Shown here: one piece after another, positions 9,100 through 17,585 of the stretch
Position numbering within the stretch: position 1 is the first letter of the stretch
How the letters are laid out: every line of letters starts with the position of its first letter
Assembly: GCA_017303475.1 (NCBI GenBank)
Contig: JAFLBO010000004.1
Location: 179,196-243,195 of the forward strand
Reading direction: 5' to 3'
Length of the DNA stretch: 64,000 bases
From: Chitinophagales bacterium
GTDB lineage: Bacteria; Bacteroidota; Bacteroidia; Chitinophagales; Saprospiraceae
The notes under the pieces: generated by a model
Database searches by the model: none
What the model saw: the letters and a program-made list of their open reading frames with translations, nothing else
What the model was told of the DNA's origin: nothing
Made by a program: the position numbers and the translations under genes

Positions 9100-9137
9100 A
9101 TCGGGGCTGCCACTTAGCAAGTGACAGCCCCGATTTT
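9100..9137. terminator. Terminator between convergent thioredoxin-fold gene and rplS
   Basis: A 16-bp stem with one mismatch (ATCGGGGCTGCCACTT paired with AAGTGACAGCCCCGAT) and a 3-base loop, followed on the plus strand by TTTATT. It sits between convergent genes, so it may serve both directions, but the T run favours the plus strand. Confidence 0.8.
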
Positions 9138-9162
9138 ATTGGGCAAGCTGAATAAGGCCGAA

Positions 9163-9528
9163 TTAGTTTACGGCTTTCTTCAGTTCCTTGATACGCGCTT
9201 TTTTACCGATCAGGCCACGCAGGTAGTACAGACGCGCGCGACGAACACGACCGCGTTTTACTACTTGTACGCCAGCTACGTTCGGGTTGGTATAAGCGAA
9301 GATACGCTCAACACCTACGCCGTGCGACATTTTGCGAACGGTGAAAGTTTTGGTCAAACCGTGGCCTTTGATCTGAATCACATCGCCGCGGTAGTCCTGT
9401 TCACGAGTTTTGTCACCTTCTACGATCTTATAGGTAACAACTACAGTATCTCCTGTTTTGAAATCAGGGAAATTCGGCGCAGTCAGCATTTGCTGTTGGA
9501 CGAATTGTATGGCTTCCATCTCTTTCAT
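9163..9528 (-). CDS. rplS: 50S ribosomal protein L19
   Basis: 121 residues, standard length. The conserved L19 segments are present: FKTGDTVVV, the RGDVI phrase, KTFTVRKMSHGVGVERIF and the C-terminal KRGRVRRARLYYLRGLIGKK. The protein lies at the 30S-50S interface. The start MKEMEAIQFV is used because the upstream region holds a strong -7 box about 40 bases away. It is monocistronic on the minus strand and convergent with the thioredoxin-fold gene. Confidence 0.97.
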   Translation of the reverse strand: MKEMEAIQFVQQQMLTAPNFPDFKTGDTVVVTYKIVEGDKTREQDYRGDVIQIKGHGLTKTFTVRKMSHGVGVERIFAYTNPNVAGVQVVKRGRVRRARLYYLRGLIGKKARIKELKKAVN

Positions 9529-9565
9529 TTTATCGAAAATTGAATACGCTCAAAATTTAGAGGCG

Positions 9566-9573
9566 CAAAGGTA
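9566..9573 (-). promoter_or_regulatory. -7 box of rplS promoter (TACCTTTG)
   Basis: On the minus strand this reads TACCTTTG, a perfect match to the Bacteroidota -7 consensus TAnnTTTG, about 38 bases upstream of the rplS ATG. The -33 position is a run of T rather than a clear TTTG. Confidence 0.65.
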
Positions 9574-9734
9574 AATCTTTTTACCGAAAAAAAAAATTAA
9601 GTTTTGAAAATTTCTAAAACCTGTTAATCCGTAGTTAAATTAAGTGTTGCAACATCAATTATTTGAACATCTTTCTTTCCTTTGCGTTCAAATTCAGACA
9701 CAGTATTTCATCATTCCAAAATTGTTCTTCTAAC

Positions 9735-10319
9735 ATGAAAAAATTCCTCTTCGTCCTCCCGCTGTTTGCCATCCTGGCAATGGCCGCATCAGTTGCAACC
9801 AATTACAATGTTGATACCCAGGGCAGCGCTATCGTTTGGACCGGCTACAAAGTAACCGGCAAACACACTGGTACCGTTAAAATCCAGAAAGGCAACCTGA
9901 CCGTTGACAACGGCGTACTCACCGGTGGTTCTTTCACCGTTGATATCAACTCTATCACTTGCACCGATATGGAAGGCGAGTATGGCGCGAAACTGGTTGG
10001 TCACCTGAAAAGTGACGATTTCCTGGGCGCAGCTTCTTACCCAACGGCTACTTTCGTGATCACCAAAGCGATCCCGCAAGACACTAAAGGTAACTACAAA
10101 ATCCTGGGTAACCTCACCATCAAAGGCATCACCAAAGAAGTGAAATTCTTCGCTAACGTAGCTGAAAGCAACGGTATGGTTAACGCTGCCGGTAAAATCA
10201 CCATCGACCGCTCTGAGTTCAACATGCGCTACGGCTCTGGCTCTTTCTTCGACGGTCTGGGCGACAAAACCATCTACGACGAATTCGATCTTCAGGTTTC
10301 TCTCGTAGCTAAGAAGTAA
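9735..10319 (+). CDS. Secreted YceI-family protein
   Basis: 194 residues. The YceI domain is a lipocalin-like barrel that binds long polyprenyl or fatty-acyl chains in the periplasm. The domain runs from about residue 22 (YNVDTQGSAIVWTGYK) through GGSFTVDINSI, HLKSDDFLGAASYPTATFVI and ITIDRSEFNMRYGSG to the end. I chose ATG 9735 over an in-frame ATG 9663 because it opens directly with a signal peptide (MKKFLFVLPLFAILAMAA). Codons are strongly biased to forms such as GGT, ACC, AAC and CTG, suggesting high expression. The gene ends at a clear bidirectional terminator. Confidence 0.93.
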   Translation: MKKFLFVLPLFAILAMAASVATNYNVDTQGSAIVWTGYKVTGKHTGTVKIQKGNLTVDNGVLTGGSFTVDINSITCTDMEGEYGAKLVGHLKSDDFLGAASYPTATFVITKAIPQDTKGNYKILGNLTIKGITKEVKFFANVAESNGMVNAAGKITIDRSEFNMRYGSGSFFDGLGDKTIYDEFDLQVSLVAKK

Positions 10320-10340
10320 TTAGCTCAAGCTGATTAAGAT

Positions 10341-10395
10341 AAAACATGAGTCATTCCCGATGTTCGGGGGTGACTCATGTTTTGTTTTGGTCCCC
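10341..10395. terminator. Bidirectional terminator, YceI gene / serine hydrolase gene
   Basis: A 13-bp perfect stem (AAAACATGAGTCA with TGACTCATGTTTT) with a 17-base loop that itself contains CCCGATGTTCGGG. A U-rich tail follows on the plus strand and an A-rich start gives a tail on the minus strand. It separates two convergent genes. Confidence 0.85.
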
Positions 10396-10399
10396 CTGC

Positions 10400-12058
10400 T
10401 TAGCGCCTTATCCCAGGCATTTCTCTTCCGTTCTGAAACAGCACCATTTTATTCACTACACCATTGGCATCCGGGTAAAATTCAATGTCGGCTTCCACCA
10501 CTTTCAGGAAAAAACGGGTGGGCGCGCTTGGAAATACCTCAAAACGCGACTGCCCGGTAGCCTGGCAAAACAATTGAGTTCCTTCGCGGGTCACTTTGAT
10601 GTTGAAACCCGGCGCCAGTTCATACTCACCTTCGAATGGTTTGAGCTGGGCTTCCGTGAGTGTTATTTCCGTGCGGGCTGCCGGCAAAGGTTTATCGGTT
10701 TTAGTCCAGATCATTAGATCGTATTCGCGGTCTGTCATATTTGCCCGCACCACTTTCCCGGATTTATCCTTTTCAAAACGCACGCGGGCAAAGGAGTTTT
10801 CAAAGAAAAACTGATCCGGGCCGTAGGCAAACAGATTGTATTTGGAGCCGCCACTGCGCTGGGAAGTCAATTGGCCGTTTTCTAGTCGGATAACGCGTTG
10901 TTCCTTGGTATCGCTTTCATACACACCTATATATTGTTCAAGTTGTTTGGTGTCTACGGTTGTTTTTTCAGGCTGGTAAGGCTTTCCGGTAGCCAATGCC
11001 GCCACCCGGCCCGTCAGGCTTGAAGGCGGTTCGCAGTCGCAGTTGGTGAGAATGGCTACGCAGAGTTGCTCCTTGGGCAAGTACAGCATGTCGGACAGGA
11101 AACCGTGAATACCACCGCTGTGTTCGATACAAGTGCTGCCCAGCAGATTTTTGATGGTCAAGCCGTAGGCATAGTTATTAGGCGCGCCGCCGGGCAACTT
11201 ATAAGGTGTAATCATAGCCTGGTAAGAAGCCGGCTTGAGTACCTTGCCGCCGTGCAGGGCCTGACTCCAGATGTTCAGATCCTCCACCGTGGATAGCAGC
11301 GATCCTGCGGCGTAAGGCTGTGTCATGCTCAGGAATGGCGCGTTCACCAGCGTTCCCTCTACATCCCCCTGCGAATAGCCGGAAGCCCGGTTTTTGATCA
11401 GCGGTTCCGTATCGCCATAATAGGAGTTTTTCATGCCTAGCGGCTTGAAAAAAGTATCGGTAATATATGCGCCATAGGTTTTGCCGGATGCTTTTTCAAT
11501 GATATAACCCAGCAGGAAATAGCCGGAGTTGTTGTAGTTGAAAGCAGTACCCGGCTCAAAATTCATGGGTTTATCCTTGAAGTAGTTGATCATTTCCTCC
11601 GGGGTAAAATCCTTTCGGTGCGTGGCGGGGGTCCATTCCGGCATATCGGTGTAGCTCTGAATGCCGGAAGTATGCGTGAGCAGGTGTTCAATGGTTATTT
11701 TTTTGCCCTGGGTGGGGTAATCCGGGATGAATTTAGTGAGATCATCCTGAATGTTCAGTTTGCCTTCTTCCGCTAATTTGAGGATAGCCGCGGCAGTGAA
11801 CTGTTTGGTAATAGACCCAATACGGAATACATGTTCTGTGCGCATGGGCACGTTCAGCTCCAGATTGGCCATGCCAAAAGCCTTGTGGTACAACGTTTTA
11901 CCTTTTTGGGTAATCATCACGGTAGCGCCATTGCGGTCTGGTTTAAAATGTTCTGCAAACAGTTTGTCGATATCAGCAGCAACGGCAGTGGAAAGGCTTT
12001 GCGCCTGCATGGTAGTGCTGAGTAAAATCAGCAGGGAAAATAGGGTTAATTGTTTCAT
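10400..12058 (-). CDS. Serine hydrolase of the beta-lactamase class C / D-Ala carboxypeptidase family
   Basis: 552 residues with a signal peptide (residues 1-20, ending MQAQ). Residues about 25-365 form the serine hydrolase domain. It has the catalytic SxxK motif as SITK (about residue 80), the tyrosine motif YNN (about 175) and a third motif HSGG (about 313). The last 170 residues hold two repeated beta-rich segments of the DUF3471/lipocalin-like type common in exported members. It acts in the periplasm or outside the cell on peptides or esters; the true substrate is unknown. The upstream gap holds short GACGATG-type words. Confidence 0.9.
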   Translation of the reverse strand: MKQLTLFSLLILLSTTMQAQSLSTAVAADIDKLFAEHFKPDRNGATVMITQKGKTLYHKAFGMANLELNVPMRTEHVFRIGSITKQFTAAAILKLAEEGKLNIQDDLTKFIPDYPTQGKKITIEHLLTHTSGIQSYTDMPEWTPATHRKDFTPEEMINYFKDKPMNFEPGTAFNYNNSGYFLLGYIIEKASGKTYGAYITDTFFKPLGMKNSYYGDTEPLIKNRASGYSQGDVEGTLVNAPFLSMTQPYAAGSLLSTVEDLNIWSQALHGGKVLKPASYQAMITPYKLPGGAPNNYAYGLTIKNLLGSTCIEHSGGIHGFLSDMLYLPKEQLCVAILTNCDCEPPSSLTGRVAALATGKPYQPEKTTVDTKQLEQYIGVYESDTKEQRVIRLENGQLTSQRSGGSKYNLFAYGPDQFFFENSFARVRFEKDKSGKVVRANMTDREYDLMIWTKTDKPLPAARTEITLTEAQLKPFEGEYELAPGFNIKVTREGTQLFCQATGQSRFEVFPSAPTRFFLKVVEADIEFYPDANGVVNKMVLFQNGREMPGIRR

Positions 12059-12380
12059 GGACAGTTAAAACGGTTAACGATGGACGATGATACGATGACG
12101 TATCCACAGACGATGCCTTGTCACACAGAGCGTAGCGAAGGGTCTGATGATTATACGCGCATCATTAGAAACCACAACTCCGAATCAGGTTGCAAGGTGG
12201 AATAAAAATGGTGGAAATGCCGGTTATTGCAACCTATTTGCTCGACGAGGGCTAGGATTTTAAGGATAAATCTGAGCCTGGTACCAGATATAATTCAGCG
12301 TTTTGAGCAAGGTACTTTGGGCGTTGTGCAAAAAGGTTTTCGGTGCAAGAATGCACAATTTTTTATACTGCTCGAGTCCT

Positions 12381-12893
12381 AAACCTCGTAGGTTTTAAAA
12401 ACTTATGGTATGTACACAAGTATCATGTGTATTAGCTCCGTACCAATCCCATGCACAGGCCCCCGCCGTCTGCGAGGCAAGCCCGACCGAAGGGGATGGT
12501 CCCGACGTAAGGAGGGAGCGCCTTCTTTTTAACCGGCAGTACAGCACGATGATGCAAAAAAAGATGGACCGCGGTTAAAAAGCAGCGCAATCCCCGCAGG
12601 TCGTTGGCTTTGCCGGAAAGACTGCCCTTTTTCTTTTGGTTACTTTTCTTTTTGGGCAAGCAAAAAGAAAAGTAACAATGCCAGACTGTTGAACTAATGC
12701 CAAATTACCCGGCATGATTAACCAATTATCTAACCACTTCTTGTCAACGAGATTGCCAATATGATAACGAATCCAATGCCGGTGCACTGCACCTCCGTCC
12801 CTTAAATCCATTTTATGGCTACAAATATTTCCGGGGCGCTGCCCCTTAAAGCAACTTGTGTACATACCGTAGGTTTTTAAAACCCACGGGTTT
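12381..12893. repeat. Inverted pair of REP-like sequences flanking about 430 bp without a gene
   Basis: The sequence at 12381-12421 (containing CGTAGGTTTTAAAAAC and GTATGTACACAAG) is repeated in inverted orientation at 12853-12893 with a few mismatches. A third, more diverged copy lies at 14903-14940. Each copy has an internal AGGTTT/AAACCT hairpin. The 926-base gap (12059-12984) holds no convincing gene on either strand; the short minus-strand frames in it run through hairpins. The left part (12059-12380) shows only short GACGATG words and nothing else I recognise. Confidence 0.6.
12639..12676. repeat. 15-bp perfect hairpin (GTTACTTTTCTTTTT)
   Basis: The arms at 12639-12653 and 12662-12676 are exact complements around an 8-base loop (GGGCAAGC). 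It lies in the gene-free region between the serine hydrolase and the 493-residue secreted protein. No T run follows, so it is not a typical terminator. Confidence 0.8.
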
Positions 12894-12984
12894 ATTGGCC
12901 AAGAAAATAAAATAAAATTTTGGCTCATCTCCACTTCTGCCCCCTTTTTGCACAACCCCGATTTGGGATCACAACCATTCTGCT

Positions 12985-14466
12985 ATGCACACTAACATCA
13001 TCCTAACCCTGACTATCCTCTCCACCCTTTTTACCTGCCTGCACGCACAGCAAGTGGAGCGAAAACTATGGCATACCTTCCCGGAAAACACCGATCCCGC
13101 CCTGCAGTCTGCCCGGAAAAGCACGATACAGCTGTACCGGCAAGCCTCGAGTCCTGATTTTCATGGCGGATGTGTATTTTCTATGGAGGCGGCTAATGGC
13201 CAGTACCGGATTTTCCAAAACGGAGTCGAACTGGGCCTGTTTCCGGGCGATGTGGAGATCAGTCCAAACGGAGATGTGTTGCTGCCGGAGGTCGTAGACG
13301 GTCAAACATATGTGCGGGTAAACGGACAAAAACACGGGCCATTCAAACAGCTAAAATCGTATGAATCCAGCAATGGACACGTGGTGGTGCAGCACTCCGA
13401 CCCGGCCACCCGAATGAATTACCTGTATATAGATAGTGTTACGGTGGCGGAAAGTAAATCCACTTTTTTCTATTGGGGCGCTACACCCCCTGTTTGGACG
13501 GAAACCACAAATATTACCCTAAAAGATATTCATACACGGGATTCGCTGATTTGCAAGTCGTGCCATATGCCCAATTTTCGTGCCGTTGGGGATCATTATT
13601 TTCTGGTCTATTACACCGTGGATAAAAATGCGATGCATTGTATTGTAGACGGCAAAGACCTGGGTGTCATAGAAAGTTATTGGGCGCCGCAGATAGACAC
13701 CTGGGGCCATCTATACATGCCTTGCGAGATCAAAGGCCAGGCGTATGTTAAAACGGAAAAAGACTTGTTTGGACCTGTAAAAAGCATGCAGAACATGAAG
13801 TACTCGAGTGGTCGGTTTGGGTTGCTGTTTACGTTTCAAAAAAAGGATGATCCCGCCAACCGGTCTTATTTGTACGATAACGGAACAGTGTACGGTCCCT
13901 GGGATACCCTTGTGCTTTTTACCGGCAACGATGTGTATTACTATGAAAACAACGGCGCGAAGCACCTGGGCCGCGAAGGGAAGCCCATATATACCTTTGA
14001 GCGGGATAACGGACTGCAAAACATAACCTTTAATGCATCCGGACAATATATGTTTGCCAGTGCAGATGGAACCGTTTGGCTGAATGAGCAAAAGCTGGGT
14101 AAATTCCTGAATATCAGGGAAATGTGGCTGAACGATTCCGGGCAGTATTTCCTGTTGTATGGCCCCAAAACGGGGGGCCTGACAGCCAGCATCAATGGAA
14201 AAAACCTGGATTTTGACGCAGGCGATATTTCACCTTACCGTTCCGGGCGCTCGTACCCCTGCCTGCCGGGAAATATCCTGCTGGACGAAACTTACCAGCA
14301 TTTTTTGCTGTGGCAATACGACAGCGATTATTTCGTCATAGACGGGAAGCGTTATCCTTCAGTTCCGGGAAAAACCCAGTTTTTCTATGAAAAATCTATC
14401 CGGGCCTTTTGCTGGACTACTATGGAAGGGCGGGAGTTGTATTGGCATAGTTTGAGGTTGGAGTAG
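12985..14466 (+). CDS. Secreted protein of unknown function with WG-like beta repeats
   Basis: 493 residues. The signal peptide is residues 1-22 (TLFTCLHAQ). I do not recognise a named family. The mature part repeats short beta-rich units, each pairing a displayed quantity with a qualifier, such as YRIFQNGVELGLFPGDVEI, YVRVNGQKHGPFKQLKSY, YLYDNGTVYGPWDTL and VWLNEQKLGKFLNI. Their spacing of 45-60 residues suggests a propeller or solenoid of beta strands. A CKSCHMPN motif (about residue 190) resembles a CxxCH heme site, but a single copy is weak evidence. The gene stands alone on the plus strand between two repeat-filled gaps and has no T9SS sorting domain. Confidence 0.75.
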   Translation: MHTNIILTLTILSTLFTCLHAQQVERKLWHTFPENTDPALQSARKSTIQLYRQASSPDFHGGCVFSMEAANGQYRIFQNGVELGLFPGDVEISPNGDVLLPEVVDGQTYVRVNGQKHGPFKQLKSYESSNGHVVVQHSDPATRMNYLYIDSVTVAESKSTFFYWGATPPVWTETTNITLKDIHTRDSLICKSCHMPNFRAVGDHYFLVYYTVDKNAMHCIVDGKDLGVIESYWAPQIDTWGHLYMPCEIKGQAYVKTEKDLFGPVKSMQNMKYSSGRFGLLFTFQKKDDPANRSYLYDNGTVYGPWDTLVLFTGNDVYYYENNGAKHLGREGKPIYTFERDNGLQNITFNASGQYMFASADGTVWLNEQKLGKFLNIREMWLNDSGQYFLLYGPKTGGLTASINGKNLDFDAGDISPYRSGRSYPCLPGNILLDETYQHFLLWQYDSDYFVIDGKRYPSVPGKTQFFYEKSIRAFCWTTMEGRELYWHSLRLE

Positions 14467-14563
14467 ATGATGGAACTGTTTATTTTGTTTTCAGACCTGT
14501 AAGATTTTTAGAGAGATAGGGTAGTTATACAAGTTATGCGTGGATGTTAAGGCAATTTGGAAA

Positions 14564-14809
14564 CACATCTAACATCTTGTAACCGCTCGTTTCAACGAGT
14601 GGATAGGGAATACCCCCCATCACATCTAACATCTTTACAGAGCATCAGCATCAAACTAATATCCGAACAAAGCCATTCTGGAAATAATATCTTGATTAAA
14701 ATCCATCACTGGGATTTTTGATGCTGATGTTTTGTAAAGATGCTAGATGTGATGGGGGAGGCGGCTTTTGCCCGCCGTTAAAACAGCGGGTTACAAGATG
14801 TTATATGTG
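14564..14809. repeat. Long imperfect inverted repeat downstream of the Roco operon
   Basis: The left arm (14564-14655) and right arm (14717-14809) are largely complementary, including CACATCTAACATCTTGTAAC, CCCCCATCACATCTAACATC and CATCAGCATCAAA with their partners. The loop is about 60 bases. Within the right arm GGCGGCTTTTGCCCGCC forms a small hairpin. It fills most of the 488-base gap between two convergent genes (14467-14954), which otherwise holds a REP-like copy at 14903-14940 and no gene. Confidence 0.75.
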
Positions 14810-14954
14810 ATTTTTGGGTGGTCAATACCGGCTACTCGTTAAAATTGGGGGGTAAAATGCTTGATGTGTACGAGTTAACCTTAGAAATTGACCTCTCATT
14901 TAACTTGTACACCTACCGTAGGTTTCCAAAAACCTTATAAGTCTGCCCCCCCCT

Positions 14955-17567
14955 TTACCCATTCCCCAGCACCTTGGCCCGCCATTGCAACACACTCTCC
15001 GGAGTTAACTTTTCTCCGCTGAACGGAATGGTTTTAGGGCGGTTACCCAGGGCAAATTGCTGGCGCAGGAATTCCTGAATTTCCATCCAAAGGATCTCTC
15101 CATTGGAGCGCCGGATCACCAGGATTACCGGGGCGATGATGTCTTTCCAATAATTGAAATGGCGGTCTTTGGGGATTTTGAAATATTCGATGCCGTCTTT
15201 TTGGCGGTTGAGATAAGAGTCTCCTGATTTGAGCTGCAAATACACGAATTTTCCGGTGGCTGTGCCGCTGTCTGCCTTAAACTCCACTTCCATGTCGATG
15301 CCATGATCTCCCACGTTTTTTTCACGGCCTATTTGCCCGGCTTTGGCAATCAGTACAGTGACCTCGCCGACGAGTATGCGTTCCTTGCTTTCTGCATCTA
15401 ATTTGTCATCCTTTGGGATTGCACCAATAGGCATAAACACCCCATCCAATAACCCCCGTACCGGCACATCATCATAACTTTCGCTGCACTCAATAGAGTT
15501 TTTACCCCTTTCCAAACGTTTATCCAGATCCGTTTTGTCATAAAAATGGGGTTTCTGGCTTTTGTGACAAATCCGGCAATTACACGGAATTTTCACCTCC
15601 ACTTTCAATCGCTCGCCAAAGGGAGCATGCAGTCGTTCCAGTTCCTCATTGATGATGGTCACGAGCTCCTTGGCGCGCAATCCGGTGGCCCGCACGGAAA
15701 TGGTGCGCCGATCCAGCGATTCTGTAATTTCTGCCATGGAGCCGGCGCGTTCCAGCACCACACCCGCATTCCAGACGGCTGTTTGTCCTTGTGCGATGTG
15801 GCGGTGCAGGCGTACCATCAGCCGGTACAGCAGGCCTTTGGGCATAAACCCATACTCGTACTTCAGTTGCAGTGGGAAGCCCGGGCCGAGACTGTACGCG
15901 GGTACATCGCCGGGCAGCAGTTGCGGACAGATATAAGTGTCTGAATCCTGCACCTGATAACAAAGTTCAAACTGAAGCATGAGCGCCAGCAGTTCATCCC
16001 GGCGCTCGCGGTAGGAGCTTTCCTGCCAAATCCGGTTCAGATCATTTTTGGAGAAACGCCCGCGCTGTTCTTCTGCAATTTGGGCGTCATCCAGGATTTT
16101 ATACACGGCATCTGTTACCCAGGTATTTTGCAGAAACACATCGCGTTTCAATAGCGGATTGTCCTGAAAATGCAGAAAAACACCCAAATCGTGGAAATAA
16201 TGGCTCAGGTCTGATTGCCGCTCCGGGTCTGTGATGCCCGCTGCGACGCATAACTCCCGGTAGCGTTCTATGGAAATATAGGGGTGATTTGTTTTCTCCA
16301 CCTCCAGCGCCTCCCGCACTTTTACCCAGGTTTTCGGCACCGTATCGCCAATATGCGGCAGGGCAAGCGCCCGGCGTTCAATCTGCTTGCGCAAGTCTTC
16401 AATCTTGTTGGTTTCACCACCGCCGAGATTGATGCGGAACAATTCTCCATGTACAAAGGGGAAACGTTCCTGAAAGCTGCCTAAGCTGAATCCGGTGCGG
16501 GCGCAGCCTTTCTTTTCGTTGTGCAGTACCAGTACCGGACTGTTACCGCCATACAATTCTGCCGTTTGCAGCCAGTTGTTGTATAGGCTGCGGTAGGCGT
16601 CGTCTTCATTGAGGGTGCGGGTATCGTCTACCAGCACATACAGAGAGCGGTGTGAGAAAAAGAAACTGTGGGTGGACTGATACTTGCCCTGCCCGGCAAA
16701 GTCCCATATATTGAGCCGGTACTGCTTATCCGGTATTGAGGGGATATCGAAATACAAAGGGTGGATGTCAATGCCTTTCGTACGGTCTTTTTCTTCTTCA
16801 GGCATTGGAGCGTTGGCATCAAAAAGTTTTTTGCAAAGCGTAGTTTTTCCGGCGCCGCCCTCGCCTATAAGCAGGAGTTTGGCTTCATAAATTTGATCCG
16901 TGCCTTGTTTTTCGAGGTCTTCGAAGTACCTTTGGATAGATGAATTCCCTTGATAAATGACTTCAGTTGGAGGAGTGTTAATTCTGCAACCTCTTATATT
17001 AATATGCCTTTTGTTATGTTTATAAAGTTCTATTAAAGTTTTTTTTCCGAAATGATAATCATTTATATTAATGTAAATTCCTTTGAGTATAATATCCTTT
17101 ATAGATAAAATGTTAGTAACATTTGTATGCGAAATGTCTAATTTTTTAATATTTTTCAACCTGTTCAATGGAGAAATATCGTCAATATTGCTATAACTCA
17201 AATCAATAAACTTTAAATTATTAAGATGTTGAAGTGGAGATAAATCAATTTTCCCAAACTTGAATCCTTTAAATCCACATAAAATTATATGTTCTAAATT
17301 CGTAATATTTGAAATAGAAGTATTGATTTTTTCTATGTAATTTAATTTTCCAATATTTTCAGTTGTATGTCTTTCAACAATTTTTTTATCCCAATTGTAA
17401 ATAGTCCACTGAGTGGATAAAATAAGTTTATTTAACCATACTAACTCACCAACCTCTTCAGGTACTTCTATTAATCCACAATTCCCCAAATCCAGTACCG
17501 TAGCATCTTCCCCGCGGGCATGTTTGGCTTTGTTTTCTGCAATTAATTTTAAGGCTAATTCAGACAT
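14955..17567 (-). CDS. Roco protein: LRR, Roc GTPase, COR and C-terminal DUF4365 nuclease-like domain
   Basis: 870 residues. The N-terminus (IAENKAKHARGEDA then LDLGNCGL) is nearly shared with the next gene. Degenerate leucine-rich repeats span about 20-210. The Roc GTPase domain (about 226-400) shows the P-loop IGEGGAGKTTL, the G3 motif DFAGQG and a G4-like HNEKKG. The COR domain follows (about 410-650). A Cys-rich linker (PCNCRICHK, then ECSESYDDV) lies at about 656-695. The last 140 residues match DUF4365, a predicted PD-(D/E)xK nuclease: DHGID, YLQLKSGDSYL and a late PVILVI strand. Roco proteins are GTP-regulated dimers; the fused nuclease-like domain suggests a switch-controlled effector. 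The LRR part is far richer in AT than the rest. Confidence 0.88.
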   Translation of the reverse strand: MSELALKLIAENKAKHARGEDATVLDLGNCGLIEVPEEVGELVWLNKLILSTQWTIYNWDKKIVERHTTENIGKLNYIEKINTSISNITNLEHIILCGFKGFKFGKIDLSPLQHLNNLKFIDLSYSNIDDISPLNRLKNIKKLDISHTNVTNILSIKDIILKGIYININDYHFGKKTLIELYKHNKRHINIRGCRINTPPTEVIYQGNSSIQRYFEDLEKQGTDQIYEAKLLLIGEGGAGKTTLCKKLFDANAPMPEEEKDRTKGIDIHPLYFDIPSIPDKQYRLNIWDFAGQGKYQSTHSFFFSHRSLYVLVDDTRTLNEDDAYRSLYNNWLQTAELYGGNSPVLVLHNEKKGCARTGFSLGSFQERFPFVHGELFRINLGGGETNKIEDLRKQIERRALALPHIGDTVPKTWVKVREALEVEKTNHPYISIERYRELCVAAGITDPERQSDLSHYFHDLGVFLHFQDNPLLKRDVFLQNTWVTDAVYKILDDAQIAEEQRGRFSKNDLNRIWQESSYRERRDELLALMLQFELCYQVQDSDTYICPQLLPGDVPAYSLGPGFPLQLKYEYGFMPKGLLYRLMVRLHRHIAQGQTAVWNAGVVLERAGSMAEITESLDRRTISVRATGLRAKELVTIINEELERLHAPFGERLKVEVKIPCNCRICHKSQKPHFYDKTDLDKRLERGKNSIECSESYDDVPVRGLLDGVFMPIGAIPKDDKLDAESKERILVGEVTVLIAKAGQIGREKNVGDHGIDMEVEFKADSGTATGKFVYLQLKSGDSYLNRQKDGIEYFKIPKDRHFNYWKDIIAPVILVIRRSNGEILWMEIQEFLRQQFALGNRPKTIPFSGEKLTPESVLQWRAKVLGNG

Positions 17568-17585
17568 AGAACAGGTTTTTGAATT

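Noticed and set aside
12575..12955. 126-codon minus-strand frame in the 12.1-13.0 kb gap
   Set aside because: It runs through a perfect hairpin and a REP-like copy, has no domain, and no similar frame occurs with the other REP copy.
13555..13575. CxxCH motif in the 493-residue secreted protein as evidence for a cytochrome c
   Set aside because: There is a single motif, no heme-ligand Met or other cytochrome features, and the rest of the protein is repetitive beta structure.
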